Shown one piece after another: positions 48,583 to 57,262 of a DNA stretch of 64,000 bases; the first letter of the stretch is position 1; the number at the start of each line of letters is the position of its first letter. The translations under genes and the position numbers were made by a program. This DNA comes from Paramacrobiotus metropolitanus (taxonomy: Eukaryota; Tardigrada; Eutardigrada; Parachela; Macrobiotidae): NCBI RefSeq assembly GCF_019649055.1, contig NW_026570353.1, positions 62,001 to 126,000 on the forward strand. The letters are read 5' to 3'. The notes beneath the pieces are model-generated. The model made no database searches, had not been told where the DNA came from, and was given only the letters and a program-made list of their open reading frames with translations.

Positions 48583-51500
48583 ATGGATCATGATCTCATG
48601 GATAACGACAACGACTTTGACGACTACGGATATAATTTCGGCCAATTCTTCAATCCTTATTCACCGCCTGGTAGTCCATTCAACTGGTCACAAGTCTACA
48701 CACCACCGCAATCGCCAGCCACACAATCCGATGAAACGCATGAACCCATGGAAGTTACTGTGGAAAACGTCCTGGATGTGGATGAAAATGTTCAGGCAGG
48801 TGGTGCAGAGGCGATGGATGTCGACGTGCAAGACAACGACGACGATGTGGAAGAAGCTATTGTTGCGAATCATGTTCCTTCCCAGGAATTATTCAGCCAA
48901 CCTGTTCAGAATGTCAACGTTCCTGAGTCAGACCAATCCTTACCGTCGGAATCGGACTGGTCCAAAGTTTTTACGCTCCAGAAGATAAGTCACAATCACA
49001 ACAAAAAGTTCAACCATCATCAGTATTTCTACAGCCTCAAAATCAAGTCTTTGCCGCAAGAGTTTGATACAGTAACGTCATTGGAAGCCCTGCCTGAAGT
49101 GTTTAAAGCAGTTTGGAAAGCCTGTTCTAAAGATTTCCAGCCGGACGACGCTGTCTGCCTAACACTGTTCACCCGGACTATGGAAAATCCCATGCATTTA
49201 AAAATGCAGTTCTTCAATAATTTTAATCCGCGCGACCTGACGGAGATGGTAATGAAGATCAACTCAGGTGGACTTTTCTGTATCGATGATTCTCTACGGC
49301 TCGTTATTCAACGTACGGTCATTCCCGCTGGTGGTGCTGCTAAGCGCAAGCATATTCACTCAACCCACGATCGGAAACGATTTGCGACTTCAATTGTGCA
49401 AGTTGATGTCGGTTATAATCTGTGTTTGCCAGCATGCCTTGTGCTTGGACGGTTCTATCACGATCCTGCAAAGAACACACGGAACTGGAAGCAACTGACT
49501 GATAGACGAGATAAGAAAATACAAGGACTTGCAGCGGATTTGGTGGAAGAAGCTGGACTTACTGTCGGAACCAAGTTTTCCTTAAACGACATTGAACGAT
49601 TCCAAACAACTGTCCTTAAGGAGTTCCAGATCAAAGTTGTTAGAGCCGAACAAGGTAACATCATTATTGCCAGGTGTCCCGAAAGGCAGGGTAAGCTGAA
49701 AACCATCTATCTTCTGTACGAGAATGGCCATTTTGATCTGATAACCAGTCCATCCGGATTCCATCGACGTGGTTATTACTGTGAGTTGTGTGACAAGTCG
49801 TACGTTCAGAAAGAAAAACATCGATGCCAAGGCAAATGTCTCAAGTGTTATCGCCCGAAAGAAATCTGTACCGAGCCAGAGGCATCCAGCAGGATTCTGT
49901 GCCAAGATTGCAATCGCGAGTTCAACAATGACACCTGCTTTGATCTTCACAAGAAAGAACGCAAAAACGGGCGGCCATATTGCACAGAATTGTTTATCTG
50001 CCCGAAATGTGGAGTGTTTGTCAGTTTGCTTAATCGTAAGACCAAGAAGCACGAATGTGGTGAAATGTATTGTCACCCGTGCCAGGATTGGGTAGATCAA
50101 GCGACTCACAAGTGCTACCTTAAACCTTTAGAGCCTCGTGTTCATGGATCAAGTTCGAATTACATCTTTTCGATTACGAGACTTACGTGGACGCGGAAGG
50201 AATTCATAGACCTTGTTATGTCGTCGCACAATACACGAGTGGAGAAGAGTTTCGCTTTCCTCCAGATAATGTGTTCATGACCGGTTATGATGTTCAGAAA
50301 GAATTTGGCCAATGGGTATATTCAGAGAAACACCGAGGATACACATTGATTGCACACAACTTTCGCGGTTACGACGGACACTTCCTACTTTCGTATCTTC
50401 TGGAAAACAATCTCAAAGGAGTTGAAGTCATACGACGCGGCAGTCAACTTCTTGATCTCCGTTACCCGGCTTTGGAAATCAAGGCGCGCGACACTCTTAA
50501 CTTTGTCATGACGAAACTATCCAATTTTCCGAAAGCTGTTGGTCTGACCGATTGCGAATCCAAAGGCGATTTCCCTCATCGCTTTAACAAGCCGGAAAAC
50601 TGGGACAAAGTGCTTCCGTTTCCCGATGTCGATGAATACATAGTAGACGGCTTGAAGCGAGCGGATCGGAGAAAGTTTGAACAGTGGCATGCCGAAGAAA
50701 AAGAAAAGAAAGGTATGGCTGGTGCTTTTTTTTTTTTTTTTTTTTTTTTAAATGCAATTCATGTTTTAAAGGGGTTTTCAATTTTCGACTGGAAATGGCC
50801 GACTACTGTGCAAGGGACGTTACCATACTGCGGAAATGTGCTCTTCAGTTCCGTGAAAATTTCATCAACATGACCAACGTCGATCCGTTTCAGAACGTTA
50901 CCATTGCGTCTGCCTGTCAAACGTATTACAAGACCAAGCTGCTAAAAGCTAAAGAAATTGCCGTGATTTCCGCAAACGGTTATCAGCCGAATCGAAAGAC
51001 AAGCGCGGAAGCAACGCAGTGGCTTGAATGGACCAGCATGAGTCATCGGAACATCGAGCATGGTAGGAACGGTAAAGAACGGAAAATCAATCGCTACTTT
51101 GTAGATGGATTTGATCCGGACACTAAAACAGTTTACGAATACAACGGCTGCGTACATCACGGACACCCGGAATGCACCAATGAAGATGACCGGGCACCGT
51201 TCTCCTTGAAGAAAATGTCAGAAGTGTACGAGCAGTGGATACGTAAGAAACTTTTTCTGGAAGGGATGGGTTATGATGTGGAAGAGAAGTGGTCTTGCGA
51301 GTGGCTACGTGAAAGAAAAGATCCGGATATACAGCAATTCCTCTTGAACCAGAATCTACGTGATCCACTGCAGCCGCGTGAAGCCTTCAAAGGTGGCCGT
51401 ACCAACGCTTCATGTTTGTTCAGAGAAGTCCAAGAAGATGAGCAAATTCTACATTACGACATCGTCTCCTTGTACCCGTTCGTCAACAAGAAAGCTGAGT

Positions 51501-52801
51501 ATCCGATCGGGCATCCGAAGATCATCGTGACTAACTTCAAGCCCGTAACGGAATATTTTGGCTTGGTCAAATGCAAAGTTCTGCCGCCTGCACGAATTCG
51601 ATATCCTGTGTTGCCTGCCACCTTCAACGGTAAACTTGTGTTCACATTATGCCGAACTTGTGCTGAAAACGGCATAAATGACTACTGTTCGCATTCCGAT
51701 GAGGAAAGAAGTTTCGAAGGAGTATTTTGCACTCCGGAATTGCACATGGCGCTGCGACAGTGTTATCAAGTGCAGGAAATCTACGAAGTTTGGCACTGGA
51801 GCGAAAAGCGTGCGGGCCTATTTCAAGAATATGTGGACAAATTCCTGAAGGAAAAGTTGGAAGCAAGTGGATTCCCCGCCGGCTGTACAACGCAACGTCA
51901 AAAAGAGTTGTATGTTCAAGAAGTTGCCTTGCGCGATGGAATTCTCCTAGACATTAATCGCATTGAAGATAACCCCGCAAGACGTGCAGTTGCCAAGTTG
52001 ATGTTAAATTCATTTTGGGGCAAATTTGGACAAAGAGACAACTTACAGCAGACGGTGTTCATCTACCCCGTGAAGCAGTATCTGGATTTAGTCAGATCCA
52101 AATCTGTTGATATACAGAGCGTTCACGCCGTGACTCCAGAGTGCATGATGGTTACTTACTCGCAGAAAGATGACTACAACGAAGGCAGCAACTGTGCCAA
52201 TCTTGCCATTGCCGCTTTCACTACCAGCCATGCCCGCATTCAGTTGTTTAAGACCATGGCCAAGCTTGGACCGCGCCTTTTGTATTTTGACACCGACTCT
52301 GTCATTTTTGTTCACAAAGAAGGCAAATGGCTTCCTGAAGTCGGTAATGGACTTGGTCAATGGAGCAGCGAGTTGAAACCAGACGAACATATTGTGCGCT
52401 TTGTCTCCTGCGGTCCCAAAGTCTACAGCTATGAAACAAACACCGGTCGAATTCAGCTGAAAGTTAAAGGCATGACTCAGAACGGGTACACGGAAGATGT
52501 CTTGAACGATGATCTGCAGCGCACTGGAGAGAAACTTGACTTTGACAAGTTGACCGAAATCCTGAAAGGCGCTACGATGCCGGTACGTATCAGTTATGTT
52601 ATTATTCTTCTTTTACTTCTTATTGATTCCAGTGGTTTAACACAGGTTGTGTACCCTGAGTACATCAAGCGGAACTTTAAAGCTCAAGAAATTTCCACTG
52701 TCCGGTTGAAAAAGCATCTTCGCATGGTGTACGACAAACGGGTTTTGTTGGAAGATTTCACCACAGTTCCGTACGGTTTCAAGAAGCCGGTAAGCAAGTA
52801 A
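48583..52801 (+). CDS. polB: Protein-primed type B DNA polymerase (Polinton PolB), frameshifted, two introns
   Basis: The start at ATG 48583 (MDHDLMDN) is followed by an acidic, low-complexity region, then a segment with NLCLPACL ... NGHFDL (cysteine and histidine in OTU/papain-like order, inference), a cysteine/histidine cluster (CELCDKSY, CPKCG, CHPC; 49780-50120), and the 3'-5' exonuclease: ExoI FDYET (50170s), ExoII AHNFRGYDGH, ExoIII YCARDVTIL. Polymerase motifs: A YDIVSLYP, B KLMLNSFWG, C YFDTDSVIF. A one-base loss in a T run at 50167-50170 separates the zinc region from ExoI. Introns: 50714-50771 (58 nt, with a long T run, phase 1) and 52583-52645 (63 nt, in frame). The product replicates the element from its termini in protein-primed fashion, by family. 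Confidence 0.9.
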
Positions 52802-52841
52802 CTGCTTAGCAGATTATAGTTCAGATGTCTATGCAAGTTAT

Positions 52842-53354
52842 ATGCTGTTCGACACACAGGATAGCACACTTGTAATTCATCATATGTACACAGGACCCGC
52901 AGCCGGCGTGATGGATTTGTATCTGGAGGATGCCACGACCATGTGGTACGAGATCAAGCGTGACTCGTACATGGGCTTTCACAAGAAGTCCAAAGCCATT
53001 ACCTTCTGCAAGACGTTTTCGATCGAAGGAGACCAGCGCTTTGTATATACGGCCATGGAATTATCTGCACCGATCGTCGCGCGTATACTGGAATGCATTT
53101 CTGACAACACTGTTCAAGAATTATTGGACTCTTCTGTTCTGAAACGTAAGCCAATGGATCTGTTCTTGCATGGTGACGGGACTGATAACTTGAAAATAAC
53201 TTTCAAAACTGGGAGATTCTTCTGCATTTACTTCTCCCAAACTAAGAACAAGCATGTGGTGAAGTTCGCGCATGATAAGTTCTCCACTATCTTTTCAACC
53301 ATCCGTTCCTCTACTGAAAAAAAAAAAAAAAAACCTCATCTGTTTCTGTGTTAG
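52842..53354 (+). CDS. Small viral ORF, two-lobed, possible PC4-like fold (member A)
   Basis: A 170-codon ORF from ATG 52842. Two similar halves: the first (MDLYLEDATTMWYEIKR ... FVYTAMELSAPIVARILECI) and the second (LFLHGDGTDNLKITFKTG ... KFAHDKFSTIFSTI) each read as strand-turn-strand followed by a helix. The same layout occurs at 54253, 63197 and 63805. The pattern recalls the ssDNA-binding PC4/p15 fold, but identity is too low to assert it. The last dozen codons run through an A-rich tract and may be untranslated or spliced. It sits directly behind PolB, so a single-strand-binding role would make sense. Confidence 0.5.
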   Translation: MLFDTQDSTLVIHHMYTGPAAGVMDLYLEDATTMWYEIKRDSYMGFHKKSKAITFCKTFSIEGDQRFVYTAMELSAPIVARILECISDNTVQELLDSSVLKRKPMDLFLHGDGTDNLKITFKTGRFFCIYFSQTKNKHVVKFAHDKFSTIFSTIRSSTEKKKKKPHLFLC

Positions 53355-53573
53355 GTTGATCTGTCACAGACAATCTGACACGGTTGTAGTTGAGGTATCA
53401 GAGACCGATGACAGATATCTTCGTGCGAGTGTTCACTGTTCTGAATTGTCAGATGCAAATGATGAATGCTATGACTAAAGGTATGCGGGAACTGAACTAT
53501 CGGGTAAAAAGTCACCCATACTGTCTTACTCATTCTGAACGCTGTTTTTGTTTTTTTCGCACATTATGCTAAA
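53355..53573. other. Intergenic stretch between viral ORFs
   Basis: Contains a poly-T run and pyrimidine-rich DNA before the BIR gene start. No feature resolved. Confidence 0.3.
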
Positions 53574-54110
53574 ATGGTTGTTCCTGAGGATCTTAAGCCT
53601 ACGTTTACTCACGTTCGTCGTGACTATCAAGACGACGTGGTGATTTATAACCAGAATATGGCCGATGTGAATAAGCGCATTGAAACTTTCTTCGGGAATC
53701 TTAACCATTTTCCTGGTTTGGATATCTATTACATGGCTGACGCCGGCTTCTACCATATTGGTGAAGGCCGCTTGCATTGTTTCACTTGTGGCGTAGGACT
53801 TGAAGGCTTGCTACCGTTTGAAGATATTAACGTACATCACGCCAGATACAGCTGGTCATGCGAGCACTTGAACTATCTTGCCAGTAAGAAGTTTATCAGA
53901 AATGTGTTGGACGTCGATGAACAGTTGAGTGTATGGGCTAAAACTCAATGGAATCGAAAAGCGCTGATATTCCGTTGCGGTTGTGATTCCGATGCCGAAG
54001 ATCATTCAGATGGATCGCACGCTAATTCCGATATGGAACTGGACATTCTGCCGGATGATGCAGTTGTTGTGGCTGTTGGTGGAGTAGATATCTGTCCTCC
54101 ATATCCTTAA
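53574..54110 (+). CDS. BIR-domain (IAP-like) protein of the viral element
   Basis: A 178-aa ORF from ATG 53574. Residues about 35-100 form one BIR domain: AGFYHIGEG then CFTCGVGL, with zinc ligands C69, C72, H89 and C96 in the canonical C-x2-C-x16-H-x6-C spacing. The usual Trp after GL is replaced (GLEGLLPFED). No RING finger follows; the tail is acidic (DSDAEDHSDG) and hydrophobic (VVVAVGGVDI). BIR proteins of viruses and hosts often restrain caspase-dependent death; whether this one does is inference. No introns and no lesions. It lies between two two-lobed small ORFs and is a likely host-derived accessory gene. Confidence 0.85.
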   Translation: MVVPEDLKPTFTHVRRDYQDDVVIYNQNMADVNKRIETFFGNLNHFPGLDIYYMADAGFYHIGEGRLHCFTCGVGLEGLLPFEDINVHHARYSWSCEHLNYLASKKFIRNVLDVDEQLSVWAKTQWNRKALIFRCGCDSDAEDHSDGSHANSDMELDILPDDAVVVAVGGVDICPPYP

Positions 54111-54252
54111 TTATGCTATTCCTATGAGCAGAAGTAAATATGACAGATGCATGTTAAGCATTATCTTGCACGGTGTTTTTATTCGATGAAAGTTCACACT
54201 TGCTTCATTTTTGCACTGCTTACAGTTAACAATACTGAATTCTCCGTTTACA

Positions 54253-54684
54253 ATGGATTTCCCCGAGCTCAAGTATCAGTTTCAGGACGGAAACGTCAAG
54301 TGTTACGAGATCACCAGCAAATCTTCACTGTGGTACGATACTATCGGCAACACTGTCCTTCTGTCCCGCAGCCCTGCCTCTGATGGACTCATGACTGCCA
54401 GACAGAAGGGCATCATACTGGACTTACCCGCTATCAACAATCTTCTCCTATTGCTGAAAGAAGGAAAAATCCGACATGGTTTGGATGCAGCATGCATTGG
54501 ACAATCCCCGAAGTATACACATGTTAAGGATGCTGACGATGCTGTCATCGACATCAAGTTGGCTTACCATACCGCTTTTGGACGCACGATTTCCATCTCC
54601 CTTGAAGGGGCCTCAATCATGCTGGGCTACCGGAATTTCCGAAGTGTGTGCAAGTTACTCACTCAACTCGTTCCTAAAGCCTAA
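54253..54684 (+). CDS. Small viral ORF, possible PC4-like fold (member B)
   Basis: 143 aa from ATG 54253 (MDFPELKYQF). The first lobe has CYEITSKSSLWY ... TARQKGIILDLPAINNLLLLL, where the x-x-KGI-x-L-x-x-x-x-L motif is like that of PC4 (transcriptional coactivator p15). The second lobe is HVKDADDAVIDIKLAYH ... TISISLEGASIMLGYRNF. The family resemblance to members at 52842, 63197 and 63805 is in pattern and length. PC4-like proteins bind single-stranded DNA. Function here is inferred only. Confidence 0.5.
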   Translation: MDFPELKYQFQDGNVKCYEITSKSSLWYDTIGNTVLLSRSPASDGLMTARQKGIILDLPAINNLLLLLKEGKIRHGLDAACIGQSPKYTHVKDADDAVIDIKLAYHTAFGRTISISLEGASIMLGYRNFRSVCKLLTQLVPKA

Positions 54685-54731
54685 ATAGTTCATGTGCTGC
54701 TTAATTAAATTAAAAAAAAAAAAAAAAAGGG

Positions 54732-54796
54732 CGTTGCCCCAAATCTGCGTTATTTTTAGCTTCTCTACGGCCAAGCTGAAAGTAACGTGGTTTTGG
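54732..54796 (+). promoter_or_regulatory. Conserved upstream element, copy 1
   Basis: About 65 bases (CCCCAAATCTGCGTTA ... TACGGCCAAGCTGAAAGTA ... GTGGTTTTGGG) match the stretch at 56181-56245 at roughly two bases in three. Both lie just after an A-rich run and in front of a gene start (TBP-like at 54992, ATPase at 56314). A shared promoter or regulatory site is likely. Confidence 0.45.
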
Positions 54797-54991
54797 GTAG
54801 CACTCTGAAAACGGGAAAATTCCGGAATTCTCAAATAGGCGTAGTCTGCTTTTGGATTGGTTAACTGCGAACGGAAATTCCAACTATCGTTCAGTGGTAG
54901 GAACGATCGGGTAAAACGTATAAAATGACCATGAAGCAGGGCATCAGACATCAGTTTTAGTCCATTGTCGGTTTTCCTGCTTTGCATAAAA

Positions 54992-55963
54992 ATGATTCAC
55001 CACTTCATAACCGTTGTTGTCTTTGACTGCAAGTTTGATCTGCAGAAAATTGCATCGTCCACCAAGTGTACATCTGTGAAGGATTTTAAGGCGCTTAATC
55101 TGACATCCTATGATGGTAGCTATTGTCAAGTTTTCAGTTCAGGCAAAGCAATCATCAATGGCGGCACTTCAGAGAAAGAAGTACGCACATTGTTGAAGCG
55201 ATACCGGTTCCGTTTAACACATCTTGGCTATACTGCCAATGTCGTTAGCAAGCGCACTGCGAATATTATGGCTACGTACGACCATCAGCATCCGATCAAC
55301 TTGTATAAGTTCGCGAAAGCACAGAAGTTGTATTATGAACCGGAGTTGTTTGACGCGGCAAAAATGCGATACGCCGATTTGGGTATAACCGTGAAAGTTT
55401 TTAGTTCCGGAAAATGTACGATCCTAGGCGCCAAGAGTGTGAAAGCAGTGGATATTTGCATTGACCGTCTTCGAGCCACACTGCCATCCAATCCACCGCC
55501 GTCTCCTGACTTCGATGTAAGTGCCGTGCGCAAGAAGCGCAAATCCATCAATTCTGACATTGATGAATTCGTGCGAGTCTTGGAAGCAGAGATGATGCGT
55601 GAATCAGAGGGCCGCACAACAGTTAGTCAAGGCACACAGACCACACCCCGAAAGCGAAAACGAACCATTCCCCAAAAGATTGATGTAAGCCAAACAGTAC
55701 AGCAGGAGAAGTGCAACGACATGGAAGAATGGCTGCAGGCAATTGAGAAGTGTGGAGAGGAGGAGCCCGCCCTTACGTTGACACAGTGCGATAAATTGGT
55801 TGCACAGTGGGGAAAGGATTCCAAAGAAACTGACCAAGTCGCCATGGAGCACGAGGAGAAGTTGGAGGAACCCGTATTCACTCTAACACAGTGCGAGAAA
55901 TTAGTTGCACATTGTCCAAACAGATCAAGTGATGCCTTTACTTGGCCAGAAGACATCTTCTAA
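54992..55963 (+). CDS. TATA-binding-protein-like protein of the viral element
   Basis: 323 aa from ATG 54992. Residues about 3-83 and 88-165 form two TBP-type lobes: lobe 1 has CKFDLQKIA and VFSSGKAIINGG; lobe 2 has INLYKFAKAQ, LYYEPELFDAAKMRY and VFSSGKCTILGAKS. The YEPELF and FSSGK-x-x-x-x-GAKS motifs match the second repeat of eukaryotic TBP closely. The tail (166-323) is specific: basic patches (RKKRKS, RKRKRT) and a doubled motif, LTLTQCDKLVAQ / FTLTQCEKLVAH. A TBP-like factor could direct host RNA polymerase to viral promoters; this is inference. No introns or lesions. A TBP-like gene is known from some large DNA viruses; I do not recall it as a standard Polinton gene. Confidence 0.8.
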   Translation: MIHHFITVVVFDCKFDLQKIASSTKCTSVKDFKALNLTSYDGSYCQVFSSGKAIINGGTSEKEVRTLLKRYRFRLTHLGYTANVVSKRTANIMATYDHQHPINLYKFAKAQKLYYEPELFDAAKMRYADLGITVKVFSSGKCTILGAKSVKAVDICIDRLRATLPSNPPPSPDFDVSAVRKKRKSINSDIDEFVRVLEAEMMRESEGRTTVSQGTQTTPRKRKRTIPQKIDVSQTVQQEKCNDMEEWLQAIEKCGEEEPALTLTQCDKLVAQWGKDSKETDQVAMEHEEKLEEPVFTLTQCEKLVAHCPNRSSDAFTWPEDIF

Positions 55964-56180
55964 ATGAACTGATTCGATGTGCGCTGTTCATACTTTTGCG
56001 TAGTTTTTTATGTCGCAAACTTGTAGTTTTTCGATTTGCTTTTTCCATAGACTTTGCATGTAATAATGTGACTTTCCTTGCACTTTTCCGATTGCAATTT
56101 TGGTAGTTTATTGAACGCAATTTTCTAATACAAAAAAACTCCCGTTTTTATCCTGAAAAAATGTTAAAAAAAGAGAGCTG

Positions 56181-56245
56181 AATGCTCCAAATCGGTGGTA
56201 GTTTTAACTTGTCTGCGGCCAGGTTGAATCTACTGCTGTTTTGGG
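56181..56245 (+). promoter_or_regulatory. Conserved upstream element, copy 2
   Basis: Diverged copy of 54732-54796 (CTCCAAATCGGTGGTA ... TGCGGCCAGGTTGAATC ... CTGTTTTGGGA), about 70 bases in front of the ATPase start. It lies in the 350-base gap after the TBP-like gene, which otherwise has only AT-rich sequence. Confidence 0.45.
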
Positions 56246-56313
56246 AATTTGCTCATTAAGCCATTCTACAAATCTGAATCACATGCAACCATTAAAATAC
56301 TGTTTTTGGGAAA

Positions 56314-56943
56314 ATGGAACGTGTAAATTTTGATTTTCGCTTCAAAACACCATGCTCGGTGTATGTGTGCGGCCCAACAATGTCTGGTAAATCCACTTTG
56401 ATAATGGAGTTACTTAAAGCACCGCATGCACACTTTTACCCGTGTCCGAAACGTATAGTATACGCGTACGGAACTTGGCAGAATTCGTTCAAAGAATTTC
56501 CTTCGTCAATTGAATTAGTCTCTGACTATAACAAACTGTTCGATGATGGATTTTTCAACCCAAATGTCCCAACGTTACTAATACTTGACGATCTAATGGA
56601 AGAATTAGCCAACAATGTAAAAGCCTCAACACTTTTCACGCGAGATGTGCACCATAAGAATGTCACTGCTGTATTTATATCGCAGAACTTGTTCAAACAA
56701 GGGAAAAGCATGCGCGACATTGCTTTGAATGCCCAGTACTTGATTTTGTTCAAAAGTGTGAGAGACATCCAGCAAATTCGTGTGCTGAGTCGACAACTAG
56801 GAATGAAACATTTGGAAAATGCGTACAAAAAGGCCATTAAGGAACAGTACGGCTATTTGATTGTAAATTTACGACCTGAAACTCCGGACAACTTGCGACT
56901 TCAATCACATATTTTTGCTCATCGACGCATTTATACAGAATGA
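56314..56943 (+). CDS. FtsK/HerA-type genome-packaging ATPase
   Basis: 209 aa from ATG 56314. Walker A is GPTMSGKST (residues 20-28) and Walker B LLILDDL (88-94); the sensor-type SQNLF follows. Size and motifs match Polinton and adintovirus packaging ATPases, which drive DNA into the capsid at the expense of ATP. It heads the block of morphogenesis genes. The stop codon is the first base of a hairpin. No lesions. Confidence 0.9.
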   Translation: MERVNFDFRFKTPCSVYVCGPTMSGKSTLIMELLKAPHAHFYPCPKRIVYAYGTWQNSFKEFPSSIELVSDYNKLFDDGFFNPNVPTLLILDDLMEELANNVKASTLFTRDVHHKNVTAVFISQNLFKQGKSMRDIALNAQYLILFKSVRDIQQIRVLSRQLGMKHLENAYKKAIKEQYGYLIVNLRPETPDNLRLQSHIFAHRRIYTE

Positions 56944-56966
56944 ATCCAAGTGAAATCTTGGATTCA
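56941..56966 (+). terminator. Perfect 10-bp stem, 6-base loop hairpin after the ATPase gene
   Basis: TGAATCCAAG and CTTGGATTCA are perfect inverted copies around TGAAAT. The ATPase stop TGA is the first three bases of the stem. It could be a transcript-end or processing signal. A eukaryotic transcription terminator of this form is not established, so the role is open. Confidence 0.5.
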
Positions 56967-56986
56967 TAGTGCGAGCGCTGCAAGCT

Positions 56987-57262
56987 ATGTCACCCATTCA
57001 GCGTAGAGGCTTTTTTGCACATTGCACAAAGAAACAAGTCAATGCCATGGAAGAGGCATGTTTGAATCTGTTGAAGAATCCAAGTGGTCTAAGCAAATCA
57101 CAACTCCAGCAAGCGAGAAAGTATGCAGCAAGCATTAAGCGACTGGCCAGCCGTGATACGCCGCGAAAACGAAAACAGCAGATTTTACAGCAAAGAGGTG
57201 GATTTCTCGGTGCTTTATTGCCAATTTTAGGAACGCTATTATCTACATTCATAGCAAAATGA
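56987..57262 (+). CDS. Adenovirus pX-like small basic virion protein
   Basis: 91 aa from ATG 56987 (MSPIQRRGFF); an upstream GTG would add six residues. Basic centre (RDTPRKRKQQILQQ) and a hydrophobic C-terminus with RGGFLGALLPILGTLLSTF, much like the RGGFLPAL-type tail of adenovirus pX, the precursor of core peptide mu. In adenoviruses this protein condenses DNA and is cut by the virus protease. The stop overlaps the start of the next gene (ATGA). Confidence 0.65.
   Translation: MSPIQRRGFFAHCTKKQVNAMEEACLNLLKNPSGLSKSQLQQARKYAASIKRLASRDTPRKRKQQILQQRGGFLGALLPILGTLLSTFIAK

Noticed and set aside
49582-50109. 175-codon minus-strand ORF inside PolB
   Set aside because: Antisense shadow of the cysteine/histidine cluster region of PolB; no support of its own.
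50684-50771. Reading frame through the T run in PolB encoding a poly-Phe stretch and an apparent start at 50684
   Set aside because: The segment has clear GT and AG borders, phases fit when it is removed, and polymerase motifs connect only after removal. It is an intron, not coding.
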